Program-made: the position numbers and the translations under genes
Assembly: GCF_001623565.1 (NCBI RefSeq)
Contig: NZ_CP015196.1
Coordinates: 1,881,501-1,945,500 of the forward strand
Origin: Streptococcus marmotae
GTDB taxonomy: Bacteria; Bacillota; Bacilli; Lactobacillales; Streptococcaceae
Reading direction: 5' to 3'
Length of the DNA stretch: 64,000 nt
Shown: piece after piece, positions 28,403 through 36,460 of the stretch
How positions within the stretch are numbered: position 1 is the stretch's first letter
Layout: the number at the start of each line of letters is the position of its first letter
Notes under the pieces: generated by a model
The model's database searches: none
Told to the model about the DNA's origin: nothing
Seen by the model: the letters and a program-made list of their open reading frames with translations, nothing else

Positions 28403-28693
28403 TTACTTCCCTTTTTGCGCCATAATCACCGCTGCTTGCTTTAAGATGTCAACCTGCATTTCAAGCTCTTTGTTTCGTTTTCTGAGGGCAATCAGCTCGC
28501 GCTGTTCAGCAGTAAGGTTATCAACGGTCTTAAACGATCCAGTTGTTTTGGATTGTTTCACCCACTTATCGAAGGTTGAAGGGGTTAGCTCATATTCTCT
28601 GATGAGCTCACTACGCTTTTTCCCTGCTTGGTAAAGGTCAACGATTTGTTTTTTGAAATCATCGGTGAAGTGACGACGTGGTTTTCTAGACAT
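28403..28693 (-). CDS. IS3-family OrfA (HTH and leucine zipper)
   Basis: 96 residues: an N-terminal helix-turn-helix of the IS3/IS911 type (HFTDDFKKQIVDLYQAGKK) and a C-terminal heptad-like stretch (LIALRKRNKELEMQVDILK) for dimerisation. It binds the terminal repeats and supplies the N-terminal part of the OrfAB transposase. Identical to the copy B gene at protein level. Confidence 0.92.
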   Translation of the reverse strand: MSRKPRRHFTDDFKKQIVDLYQAGKKRSELIREYELTPSTFDKWVKQSKTTGSFKTVDNLTAEQRELIALRKRNKELEMQVDILKQAAVIMAQKGK

Positions 28694-28822
28694 AAGGGAT
28701 TCCTCTTTTCTTTAGTTCAGTGTAGAACACTTTATAATTTTTGTCTAGTTTAGTGTAACCTATTCAGAAAAGTTTGTTATGCGTTATGAGGTCATACATT
28801 GTCCTTATGAGACGATGTATAG

Positions 28823-28871
28823 AGGCAATCGTGTGTGGCTTAGTTGAAGTCATCTGCGATTGTCTTTTTTT
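28823..28871 (+). terminator. Terminator-like hairpin beside the ISL3 end
   Basis: GGCAATCG pairs with CGATTGTC (one G-U) across a 25-base interval and is followed by seven T. The gene it once served is not recognisable, so it is a relic of deleted sequence. Confidence 0.55.
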
Positions 28872-28934
28872 CTACACTCAAAAAGGCTCCATAATCTCCA
28901 TAGTGGATTTACCCACTACAGAAATTATAGAACC
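28871..28934. mobile_element. Isolated right end of an ISL3 element
   Basis: About 64 bases match the right end of copy 2 (24648-24713), including the block from GGCTCCATAATCTCC to the terminal ATTATAGAACC. The two halves form a hairpin (GGCTC.ATAAT against ATTATAGA.CC). No transposase remains. It marks the right boundary of the accessory island before the crotonase operon. Confidence 0.8.
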
Positions 28935-29032
28935 TTGATTTTAACAAATCACAGTATCTCACTTTTTATTTTTTTATTAGTGAAAAATAGAGTTTTGTTG
29001 GTAATAGATGTATAAGAATTTCTAATACATCT

Positions 29033-29097
29033 ATTAATTTTTCTTAAGTAGACGGATGCCTAAAAAGTAAGTATACTTAAAATGTAAGCGTTTAACA
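29033..29097 (+). promoter_or_regulatory. Control region of the crotonase/CoA-transferase operon
   Basis: It carries the 20-mer ATTAATTTTTCTTAAGTAGA (29033-29052), the perfect palindrome TAAGTATACTTA (29067-29078) and the cre-like TGTAAGCGTTTAACA (29083-29097, one extra base relative to consensus). The interval from the 20-mer to the cre-like site is 30 bases here and 41 at the other operon, a difference of about one helical turn. Confidence 0.65.
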
Positions 29098-29170
29098 TTT
29101 TGTCTAAGAGAATAGTTGCATTTGTTGACACTCCGCAATTATTCAACCAATTTATTAGGAGAATGTTTGT

Positions 29171-29950
29171 ATGAACAATACAGTATTACTAGAGGTAAAG
29201 GAAGGGATTGGCTACATCACCATTAACCGACCTGAAGCCCTCAATGCCCTCAGTTCACAGGTTTTAGCAGATTTGAACCATGTTTTGGATCAGGTTGCAA
29301 CAAGTGAAGAAATCGGCGTAGTCATCGTTACTGGTGCAGGCGAAAAGTCTTTCGTAGCTGGTGCAGATATCAAAGAAATGGATAAAATGACTCCAACACA
29401 AGCCTTTGAATATATGACTTATGCTAATGACACCTTTACAAAATTAGCTAACTTACGCCAGCCATCTATTGCTGCCATCAATGGCTATGCTCTTGGAGGC
29501 GGTATGGAATTAGCACTGTCTACAGATATTCGTCTGGGGCATGAAAAAATCTTATTAGGATTCCCAGAAGTTGGTCTAGGAATTATTCCTGGATTTGCTG
29601 GAACACAGCGGATGGCTCGCTTAATCGGCACAAGTAAAGCAAAAGAATTAATCTTTACTGCTCGAAATGTGAAGGCACAAGAAGCACTTGAGCTAGGAAT
29701 TATCAACCATTTAGTGGACGTTGATTCTCTCATGAGTGAAGCCGAAAAACTAGCGAAGGCAATCTTGAAAAATGCTCCATTAGCAGTTGAAAAAGCAAAA
29801 CATGTTATCAATATCGGTATTGATTTACCTTTATCTCATGCGATTCGTCTTGAAACAGAAGCAGAGTCTCTCCTATTTTCTACGGAAGATAAGATAGAGG
29901 GAATGGGAGCTTTTGTTGAAAAACGTAAAGCAGTCTTTAAGCGTAAATAA
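29171..29950 (+). CDS. Enoyl-CoA hydratase (crotonase family)
   Basis: A 259-residue crotonase of standard length, after TTAGGAGAAT. AGADIKEM (about residue 63), INGYALGGGMELALSTDIR (oxyanion hole, about 101-119) and FPEVGLGIIPGFAGTQRM (about 131-150, with the catalytic Glu position) are all intact. It interconverts crotonyl-CoA and (S)-3-hydroxyacyl-CoA. It follows Hbd in the pathway although an accessory island now separates the two operons, and it heads the operon with the CoA-transferase subunits. The shared upstream element links its control to the dehydrogenase operon. Confidence 0.92.
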   Translation: MNNTVLLEVKEGIGYITINRPEALNALSSQVLADLNHVLDQVATSEEIGVVIVTGAGEKSFVAGADIKEMDKMTPTQAFEYMTYANDTFTKLANLRQPSIAAINGYALGGGMELALSTDIRLGHEKILLGFPEVGLGIIPGFAGTQRMARLIGTSKAKELIFTARNVKAQEALELGIINHLVDVDSLMSEAEKLAKAILKNAPLAVEKAKHVINIGIDLPLSHAIRLETEAESLLFSTEDKIEGMGAFVEKRKAVFKRK

Positions 29951-29974
29951 TGCTCAACTGACGAGGAGAAAAAC

Positions 29975-30697
29975 ATGGCAAAAATTGTAACATTAAAAGA
30001 AGCAATTTCATTTGTTCAACCAGGCCATATTGTGGGAATTTCAGGATTTCTAGGGGTCGGTGAACCGTTTGAATTGATAGAAGGCCTTGTCGCTCAAGGA
30101 ACAAGAGATTTGACTCTTACTTCTGTCGTTACCTCACATCCAGGAAAAGAAGTTGGGGTTGGTCGCTTATGTGAAAATCACCAAGTAAAAAAATATATTG
30201 CAGCCCATGTTGGGACATCTCCAGCTGCACAAAAATCCTATTTTGGCGGAGAAATGGAAGTTGAATTTACACCAATGGGAACAGTTGTTGAACGGCTTCA
30301 TGCAGCAGGTGCAGGTCTCGGTGCTGTCCTAACACCAACTGGAGTTGGAACAGTCTTGGAAGAAAACCAAGAAAAGGTTGTTCGTAACGGACGTGAATAT
30401 CTCGTATATGATCCATTGAAGATTGATGTTGCCCTAATTAAGGCGACAAAAGCAGATAAATACGGGAACCTTTACATCAATGGAACAACTAAAAATATCT
30501 CTTTGCAATTAGCACTGGCAGCAGATACTGTTATAGTAGAAACCAATGATATCGTAGAAGTTGGGGAAATTGCACCAGACGATGTATATATTCCAGGTAT
30601 TTTAGTTGATTACTTGGTTCAAGGTCTATCTCCACAAGAACACTATGAAATGATGGGCTCTTTGTGGACAGAGACACGAAAATTAGCAGAGGGGTAG
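29975..30697 (+). CDS. Acyl-CoA:acetate/acetoacetate CoA-transferase, subunit A
   Basis: 240 residues, the size of AtoD/ScoA/CtfA-type alpha subunits, after GAGGAG. The N-terminal GHIVGISGFLGVGEPFELIEGL carries the glycine loop of family I CoA-transferases, and DVALIKATKADKYGNLYINGTTKN is the conserved central segment. With subunit B six bases downstream it would move CoA between acetyl-, acetoacetyl- or butyryl-CoA and free acids. This would connect the transporter substrate to the acyl-CoA pool. Confidence 0.9.
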   Translation: MAKIVTLKEAISFVQPGHIVGISGFLGVGEPFELIEGLVAQGTRDLTLTSVVTSHPGKEVGVGRLCENHQVKKYIAAHVGTSPAAQKSYFGGEMEVEFTPMGTVVERLHAAGAGLGAVLTPTGVGTVLEENQEKVVRNGREYLVYDPLKIDVALIKATKADKYGNLYINGTTKNISLQLALAADTVIVETNDIVEVGEIAPDDVYIPGILVDYLVQGLSPQEHYEMMGSLWTETRKLAEG

Positions 30698-30703
30698 TAT
30701 ATA

Positions 30704-31357
30704 ATGAACGCTAAAGAAATTATCGCGCGCCGTGTGGCCTTGGAATTTCATGACGGCGATGTTGTGAATCTCGGTTTCGGGATTCCTAATGCTTCTGCAG
30801 ATTATATTCCAGAAGGAGTTAATGTGATTCTGCAAGCTGAGAATGGTGCGCTACGCTTTGGTGAAACACCTACCAAAGATACTTATCAGCCAAACTTAGC
30901 CAATTCAGGTGGCGCACCTATTACGTTGATGCCAGGTGCTTCAACATTTGATATTCAAACCTCGTTCTCAATTATTCGAGGCGGACATGTCGATGCAACC
31001 GTCCTAGGTGCTTTAGAAGTAAGTCAAGATGCAAGTATTGCAAACTGGATTATTCCTGGTAAATTTGCGCCTGGTATGGGAGGAGCAATGGATTTGCTTG
31101 TTGGTGCTAAGCGCGTGATTGCAGCTTTGCAGCACACAGATAAACATGGCGAATCAAAAATTTTAAAAGAATGCTCCCTTCCATTATCAGCTAAGGGAGT
31201 TGTCTCCATGGTGATTACTGATTTAGCTGTTTTGGAGTTTCAAGATGGTAAATACCTACTGAAAGAAGTAGCGCCAGGTGTAACAGTTGAGGAAGTTATT
31301 GAAAAAACAGCAGGAGATATCATTGTCGCAGAAGATATCAAGACAATGCCAATCTAA
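30704..31357 (+). CDS. Acyl-CoA:acetate/acetoacetate CoA-transferase, subunit B
   Basis: 217 residues, typical of AtoA/ScoB/CtfB. The catalytic Glu lies in LQAENGALRFG (about residue 47), which forms the glutamyl-CoA intermediate in this family. GKFAPGMGGAMDLLVGAKRV and SMVITDLAVLEF are conserved. The gene begins six bases after subunit A and ends before a terminator, closing the three-gene operon. Confidence 0.9.
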   Translation: MNAKEIIARRVALEFHDGDVVNLGFGIPNASADYIPEGVNVILQAENGALRFGETPTKDTYQPNLANSGGAPITLMPGASTFDIQTSFSIIRGGHVDATVLGALEVSQDASIANWIIPGKFAPGMGGAMDLLVGAKRVIAALQHTDKHGESKILKECSLPLSAKGVVSMVITDLAVLEFQDGKYLLKEVAPGVTVEEVIEKTAGDIIVAEDIKTMPI

Positions 31358-31478
31358 CAATAAGACTCAAACTACAAAAGTAGATGTGGACTAGATGAAA
31401 GAAACGAATAAATAGGGACAGGGCTTACATCAGTAATATATCTACTAGAGTAACCAAATTAGGTACGATTGTAGCTAA

Positions 31479-31511
31479 GGAGTTGGGAAACTATTCTCAG
31501 CTCCTGTTTTT
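31479..31511 (+). terminator. Terminator of the crotonase/CoA-transferase operon
   Basis: GGAGTTGGG pairs with CTCAGCTCC (G-U pairs allowed) around an 8-base loop, followed by a T-rich run. Confidence 0.6.
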
Positions 31512-31549
31512 CTCAGTATATCCCTATTTATATGAGAATAATTTCACAA

Positions 31550-31588
31550 GTAAAACGCTTTCATTAAGAAAGATACATATGTTAAAAT
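31550..31588 (+). promoter_or_regulatory. cre-like site and candidate promoter of the LysR unit
   Basis: GTAAAACGCTTTCA (31550-31563) matches the cre consensus at 12 of 14 positions. TAAAAT at 31583 is a possible -10, with TTTCAT 18 bases before it overlapping the cre. CATTAAGAAAGA just after the cre contains TTAAGAAA, the inverse of part of the 20-mer found at the two enzyme operons. Confidence 0.5.
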
Positions 31589-31650
31589 AGCATTACAAGT
31601 GGCATATGGTACTTCGAAAATAGAAAGCAAGGAGAGGAACGGAGACAGGA

Positions 31651-32556
31651 ATGGATATTGTTCAAATGGGATACTTTATTAGTATTGTTGAATGCCGTTG
31701 TAATTTGTCACTAGCAGCAAAGAAAATTCATATTAGCCAATCAGCGTTAAGTCAGTTTATTACTCAGTTTGAAGCTAATGAAGGTGTTCAGCTTTTTCAC
31801 AGAAAAAATGGTCGCCTAGATGGTTTAACTGAGGCTGGGGAGCTAGTGTTTCGGTTTGCTACTGAAATTTTAGCAAAACATGAAGAGATGGAAATCATGA
31901 TTCAAAGAGAGTCAGCCAAACAACAAGGTACCATTCGCATGGGAGTCCCTTCCTTAATTTTGAGAGTCTATTTCTCTAATATCCTGCCCGACTTCCTACT
32001 TGCTCATCCAGATATTGATATCCAGATTAGTGAAGGTGGAGGGATTGAGCTATTACAAAAGTTTCTGATTGATGACTTGAATTTTGCTCTCCTGATTGAA
32101 CCAACAAAGTTGGATAGTGAAAAATACGAGCAGCACATTATCCAGATGGATGAGTACGTAGCCTTTATGGATAAAGACCATCCATTGGCGCAAAAAATAG
32201 ATTTGGAGTGGAAAGATATCCGCCCGTATCCAATTGCTACCTTTAATAAAAGTTTTACGACCTATCATATGATTATGGAAAAAATGAAGAAAGAGAGAAT
32301 GAAACTGAATTTGGCCTATCTTTCTTCATCTTGGGATTATCTAATTGAAGCAACACATGGAAATGAAATCATCAGTATCTTACCAAGACCAGTGGAAGAA
32401 TTGATTGACAAAGACAGATTTACGGTCGTCCGTTTCCGCGACTACATCCCTTTTAATATATGGCTGTGTCGACCATATAAGTCAAAATATGGCGAGGTCG
32501 AATCATTCGCCTATGAAGAATTTTTGAAATTATATTATTCCCCTGTTGTAGACTAG
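31651..32556 (+). CDS. LysR-family transcriptional regulator
   Basis: 301 residues. The N-terminal winged HTH (SLAAKKIHISQSALSQFITQFE, about residues 18-40) is followed by a LysR substrate-binding domain beginning near residue 91 (GTIRMGVPSLILRVYFSNIL). It lies inside the acyl-CoA/PHA cluster and is followed at 13 bases by the second acyl-CoA dehydrogenase and then the MBL hydrolase, so it is probably the local regulator. The shared 20-mer upstream of the two enzyme operons is a candidate operator, but this is inference. The inducer is unknown; an acyl-CoA or short-chain acid would fit. Confidence 0.88.
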   Translation: MDIVQMGYFISIVECRCNLSLAAKKIHISQSALSQFITQFEANEGVQLFHRKNGRLDGLTEAGELVFRFATEILAKHEEMEIMIQRESAKQQGTIRMGVPSLILRVYFSNILPDFLLAHPDIDIQISEGGGIELLQKFLIDDLNFALLIEPTKLDSEKYEQHIIQMDEYVAFMDKDHPLAQKIDLEWKDIRPYPIATFNKSFTTYHMIMEKMKKERMKLNLAYLSSSWDYLIEATHGNEIISILPRPVEELIDKDRFTVVRFRDYIPFNIWLCRPYKSKYGEVESFAYEEFLKLYYSPVVD

Positions 32557-32569
32557 ACTGGAGTTCCTT

Positions 32570-33679
32570 ATGCTGTTTGAGGAGAAGTTATTGGAAAAGG
32601 TAAAAAGTTTTATCCAGACAGATGTGATGGATAAGGCCCGTTATTATGACATAAATGAAGTATTTCCAGAACGATTATGGAGAATCTTAACACGAGATTT
32701 GAGGATTTTTGAGTTATTAGTAGATTATCCAACTAATAAAAAAGGATTCCGTACCTTTTTGGAGATTATTCGATTGCTTTCGAAAGAATTTTCTTCTCTA
32801 GCTAGTATCGCTTTCACCCAAGGAATTTATGGAGTTATCTTGTTACAACAATTTGGAACTCAGCAACAAAAAGAAGCCTACTTAGCAGATTTTATTTCTT
32901 GTCAGAAGATGGTGTCGTTTGCTTTTTCTGAAAAAGATATTGACCTTGAACGGGAAGCTCCTACGACAATTGCGCGCCAAACAGAAACTGGATGGGTATT
33001 ATCAGGACACAAACATAAAATCGCAAATGTCACAATGGCTGATGTTGTCCTTATCCTCGCTACGACAATTGATCCATATGGAGAAAAGGGAACTGGTATT
33101 TTTATAGCGGATCTCCCTAACAAAAAAGTGACCTTAGGACCTTCTATTGATAAGATAGGGTTGCGGGCAATGCCACTAGCTTTTTTGCACTTTGATAGCC
33201 TGACCTTGTCTAAAGAAAGTCTACTTGGTCAGATTCAAGACGGTTTTTTCCAGTGGGGAAAAATTATTCAAGTCATGTGGCTTGCTAGTGCTGCTCAGTC
33301 ACTTGGTATTGCTGAAGGGGCTTTTGAAAAGGGGTTAAGCTGTTGTCAACTCAAACGGAATTTTGGTAAGCGTCCGATTGATGTAGAGATTAATCAATTC
33401 AAATTTGCAGATATGAAGACCAAGTTAGCAGCATGTGAAGCTTACTATAATAATTGCATTTTACATCAGATGGAAGATGAAAATGCAGCAGCCATTCTTC
33501 GGGTACTAAGTTCTGAAACAGCCCGAGTTGTTGCTGATGAAGCGATTCGGATCACAGGCACTTACAGTTTTGTTGCGGGAAATGATATTGAAAGATACGT
33601 TAGAGATGCAGCTGTAGCAAGTATCTATGGTGGTTCTACAGATGGTTTGAGACGTAAAATTGCAAAAGATTGGCTTTGA
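32570..33679 (+). CDS. Acyl-CoA dehydrogenase homologue with altered active site
   Basis: 369 residues, shorter than the usual 380-400. The overall ACAD layout is present: SFAFSEKDID at the FAD loop, KRNFGKRPIDVEINQFKFADM near residue 263 and a C-terminal AAVASIYGGSTDGLRRKIA. The catalytic-base Glu of the IYEGT motif is replaced by Gly at about residue 354, and the FAD-loop TEPxxGSD is degenerate. Either the base lies elsewhere, as in isovaleryl-CoA dehydrogenase, or the protein is a non-classical or structural paralogue. It is co-transcribed with the LysR regulator and MBL hydrolase. The ribosome site is weak (TGGAG), suggesting coupling to the upstream gene. Confidence 0.8.
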   Translation: MLFEEKLLEKVKSFIQTDVMDKARYYDINEVFPERLWRILTRDLRIFELLVDYPTNKKGFRTFLEIIRLLSKEFSSLASIAFTQGIYGVILLQQFGTQQQKEAYLADFISCQKMVSFAFSEKDIDLEREAPTTIARQTETGWVLSGHKHKIANVTMADVVLILATTIDPYGEKGTGIFIADLPNKKVTLGPSIDKIGLRAMPLAFLHFDSLTLSKESLLGQIQDGFFQWGKIIQVMWLASAAQSLGIAEGAFEKGLSCCQLKRNFGKRPIDVEINQFKFADMKTKLAACEAYYNNCILHQMEDENAAAILRVLSSETARVVADEAIRITGTYSFVAGNDIERYVRDAAVASIYGGSTDGLRRKIAKDWL

Positions 33680-33695
33680 AAAAAAGGAGGAAAGA

Positions 33696-34619
33696 ATGTT
33701 ACAGACATATTCATTTGGTGAAATGGTCATTACTTGGCTTCGTGGGGCAGATAAATATACAGATGCAGGTACGCTATTTGGGCCTGTGCCACGCGCAGTT
33801 TGGTCACGTTTTTATCCCACGACAGATGATGGCCTGATGGCTGATGTCACAGATCCCATTTTGATTGAATATAGAGGTAAGCGTTATCTAATAGATACTA
33901 GCTTAGGGACTGAAAAGCTTACGGACAAGCAACGTCGAAATTTGGGTGTTTTATCAGAAAATAGGATGTTGGACAGCTTGAAATCAAAGCATCTCCAGCG
34001 AGAAGATATTGATGTGGTACTCATGACGCACATGCACAATGATCATGCGGGTGGTCTAACCATGTTAGAAGACGGTAAGATCGTTTCCACTTTCCCTAAT
34101 GCACGTATTCTGATTAACGAGATTGAATGGGATGAAGTGAGGCATCCAAACCCTCGAACACGTGGAACCTATCTACCTGAAAACTGGGAGGCTATCCAAA
34201 ATCAGGTTGAGACATTTGGAGAATATTTGGAAGTTGTAGATGGAATTGAGCTGCATCATACAGGCGGGCACAGTAACGGGCATTCAATTGTGCTGCTCAA
34301 GCAAGGTGAAGATACTATTATTCATATGGCAGATATCGTTTTGACACATGTCCATCGTAACCCACTATGGGTAGCAGCAGTCGATGATTATCCAATGGAC
34401 TCGATTGCTGCTAAGACAAAATGGATAGCAGAAGCGTATGAAAAAGGCTACACGTTTCTCTTTTATCATGACCCTTTTTATGCTCTTTTGCGCTTTGATC
34501 AGACCGGTCAAGAAGTTACAGCCTATATGGAACGCCTCCGTCCTCCAAGAATTCCTTTCACAGATAAGCAGGATAAACAACTGCTTATACCAGAAACGGC
34601 CATTCGCTTAGGAGAATAA
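33696..34619 (+). CDS. MBL-fold metallohydrolase (lactonase-like)
   Basis: 307 residues from ATG 33696, which follows AAAGGAGGA; the frame extends to 33660 without a better start. THMHNDHAGG (about residue 110) is the HxHxDH zinc motif, HTGGHSNGHS (about 199) supplies the next His, and HMADIVLTH the bridging Asp. The layout resembles YtnP/AHL-lactonase-type enzymes that open lactones or hydrolyse esters. It is the third gene of the LysR unit and ends before a terminator. The role in the cluster is unclear; hydrolysis of a lactone or thioester by-product is a guess. Confidence 0.85.
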   Translation: MLQTYSFGEMVITWLRGADKYTDAGTLFGPVPRAVWSRFYPTTDDGLMADVTDPILIEYRGKRYLIDTSLGTEKLTDKQRRNLGVLSENRMLDSLKSKHLQREDIDVVLMTHMHNDHAGGLTMLEDGKIVSTFPNARILINEIEWDEVRHPNPRTRGTYLPENWEAIQNQVETFGEYLEVVDGIELHHTGGHSNGHSIVLLKQGEDTIIHMADIVLTHVHRNPLWVAAVDDYPMDSIAAKTKWIAEAYEKGYTFLFYHDPFYALLRFDQTGQEVTAYMERLRPPRIPFTDKQDKQLLIPETAIRLGE

Positions 34620-34676
34620 AATATAGCCTATCAAATGAACTATTTTTATTCAAAAAACAGGATATTATACTAAAAT

Positions 34677-34720
34677 GAAAAGCTGGGTCAGTCGTCTATA
34701 TTGGCTGAACCGGCTTTTTT
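34677..34720 (+). terminator. Terminator of the LysR/ACAD/MBL unit
   Basis: AAAAGCTGGGTCAG pairs with CTGAACCGGCTTTTTT (G-U pairs included) across a 13-base loop. An ISL3 element has inserted at the end of its T run. Confidence 0.7.
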
Positions 34721-34721
34721 A

Positions 34722-36134
34722 GGCTCTTTGTCAACTGTAGTGGGTAGATGTCAGCTAACATCTAGAGAGGACCAAGTTGGTCTTCTCTTTTTTGATATTG
34801 ATGGCAATCAAAATCCGCTTTTTGAAGTTTTCATCTTCCGAAATCCAAAGGCATTACGCTTGATGACTTTGATAAGATTATTGGTAGCTTCCAATTTAGC
34901 GTTGGAATAAGGCAATTCCAAGGCGTTTAAAACCTTGTCCTTATCCTTTAGAAACGTCTTAAATACCGTCTGGAAAATAGGGTTAACAGTGGCTATTTCT
35001 TGCTCAATTAGGTCAAAGAAATGATCTGAGTTTTTCTCTTGGAAATGGAATAAAAGAAGTTGATAGAGTTCATAATGTTGTCGTAACTCATCTGAGTAGG
35101 ATAGGAGCTTGTCTAAGATTTCCTTATTGGTCAAATGCATGCGAAAAGTAGGGCGATAAAACCGCTTGTCACTGAGTTTACGGCTATCTTGTTGTACCAG
35201 TTTCCAGTAGCGTTTGAGCGTCTTGTATTCATGCGATTTGCGGTCAAAAGCATTCATGATTTGGGTACGGACACGGTTCATAGCACGGCTGAGATGTTGC
35301 ACAACGTGGAAGCGATCCAGCACGATTTTAGCATGAGGAAAAAGTTGTTTGGCTAGTTGATAGTAAGGGCTAAACATGTCCATAGTGATGATTTTAACGC
35401 GGTTTCTGACCTTTCTAGGGTATCTCAGAAAGTGATTTCGGATGGTTGCTTGCGTTCTTCCATCAAGGATAGCGATGATGTTATTTGTGTCAAAATCTTG
35501 AGCGATAAAGCTCATTTTCCCTTTCTTGAAGGCATACTCATCCCAGGACATGACTTCTGGAAGCTTATCCCAATCCGTTTCAAATTTAAACTCATTGAGT
35601 TTTCGAATAACTGTAGATGTAGAAATGGAGAGTCTGTGTGCGATATGTGTCATTGCTTGCTTTTCGATGAGTAATTGTGCGATTTTCTGGTTGACAGCGA
35701 CAGAGATTTGATGGTTCTTCTTAACAATAGGAGTTTCAGCGACCGCTATTTTCCCACAGTCTTTGCACTTGAAACGACGCTTTCGAAGGCGGATAAGTAG
35801 CGGGTAGCCAGCAGTTTCTAAGTAGGGGATTTTAGAGGCTTTCTGGAAGTCGTACTTAGCCATTTGTCCCTTGCAGGAAGGGCATTTAGGGGCTGTGTAA
35901 TCCAAGTGACCGTGGAGTTCTAAGTGTGTTCCCATGTCGCATTCATTAGTGATAGTGATATTTTTGTCTTTCATTTTGAGAAAATTTGTGATAAGATTTA
36001 GTTGTTCCATATGAGTCTTTCTAAATGATAGTTTTGTCGCTTTTCATTATAGGTCATATGGAACTTTTTTTCTACACTGAAAAAGGCTCCATAATCTCTG
36101 TGGCGGGCGTACCCACTACAGATATTATAGAGCC
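34722..36134 (-). mobile_element. ISL3-family insertion sequence (IS1167-like), copy 3, full size
   Basis: 1413 bp from GGCTCTTTGTCAACTGTAGT to the inverted end ATATTATAGAGCC. CTTTTTTA flanks both sides (34714-34721 and 36135-36142), an exact 8-bp target duplication, so this is the youngest ISL3 insertion in the window. The element separates the LysR unit from the PHA synthase genes. Its left end carries its own hairpin plus T run (AGAGAGGACC/GGTCTTCTCT). Confidence 0.93.
34755..36010 (-). pseudogene. ISL3 transposase with C-terminal frameshift
   Basis: The frame from 36010 runs 400 residues: zinc-binding CPSCKGQ and CKDCGK pairs, an HTH (MTHIAHRLSISTSTVIRKLNEF) and the DDE domain (ITMDMFSPYYQLAK, LDRFHVVQHL, the Glu region near SNAKLEATNN). 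It ends GFRKMKTSKSGF at 34808. Copy 1 has one extra base here and continues NFENFKKRILIAINIKK to a stop corresponding to 34755. Only about the last 20 residues are affected, so partial activity cannot be excluded. Confidence 0.75.
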
Positions 36135-36149
36135 CTTTTTTATGCTTTG

Positions 36150-36265
36150 TACTCGTCAAAAATCATCATCTGATATCGTTAACTTACCTTACTACCTAGT
36201 TCTACCTGCGGTTTCCTTACTCAGCCAGATTTTGATTTCTATAGAGTATTACAAGCAGATAGAGT
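36150..36265. other. Probable dispersed non-coding repeat before phaE
   Basis: The stretch from CTTTGTACTCGTCAAAAATC to CAGATTTTGATTTC has the look of a streptococcal intergenic repeat I have met in similar genomes. No ORF fits. The remainder up to 36460 shows no clear promoter for phaE. Confidence 0.3.
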
Positions 36266-36460
36266 GACTAGGGAAGCGCGAAACCAAACTATTACTTTTT
36301 CTACTAATGACTATTACAAATTGTTAGATGGAACTTGGCTCATATATATTGAAAAGCATCCTCATATAGCATAAACTGAATATATAGGCAGACTGTCCCT
36401 ATTTGTCTGGCGATGATCAACAGCGGTGATCAGATTAATGGAACCTTAAGGAGGAAAACA

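Larger units (their letters stand above)
27544..28766 (-). mobile_element. IS3-family insertion sequence, copy A (1223 bp)
   Basis: Imperfect terminal repeats TGAAAAGGCAACA and, inverted, TGAATAGGTTACA bound the element. It is flanked by GAAA on both sides (27540-27543 and 28767-28770), a 4-bp target duplication. It contains orfA and orfB in the IS3 arrangement. A second copy of the same length lies at 47622-48844. Confidence 0.88.
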
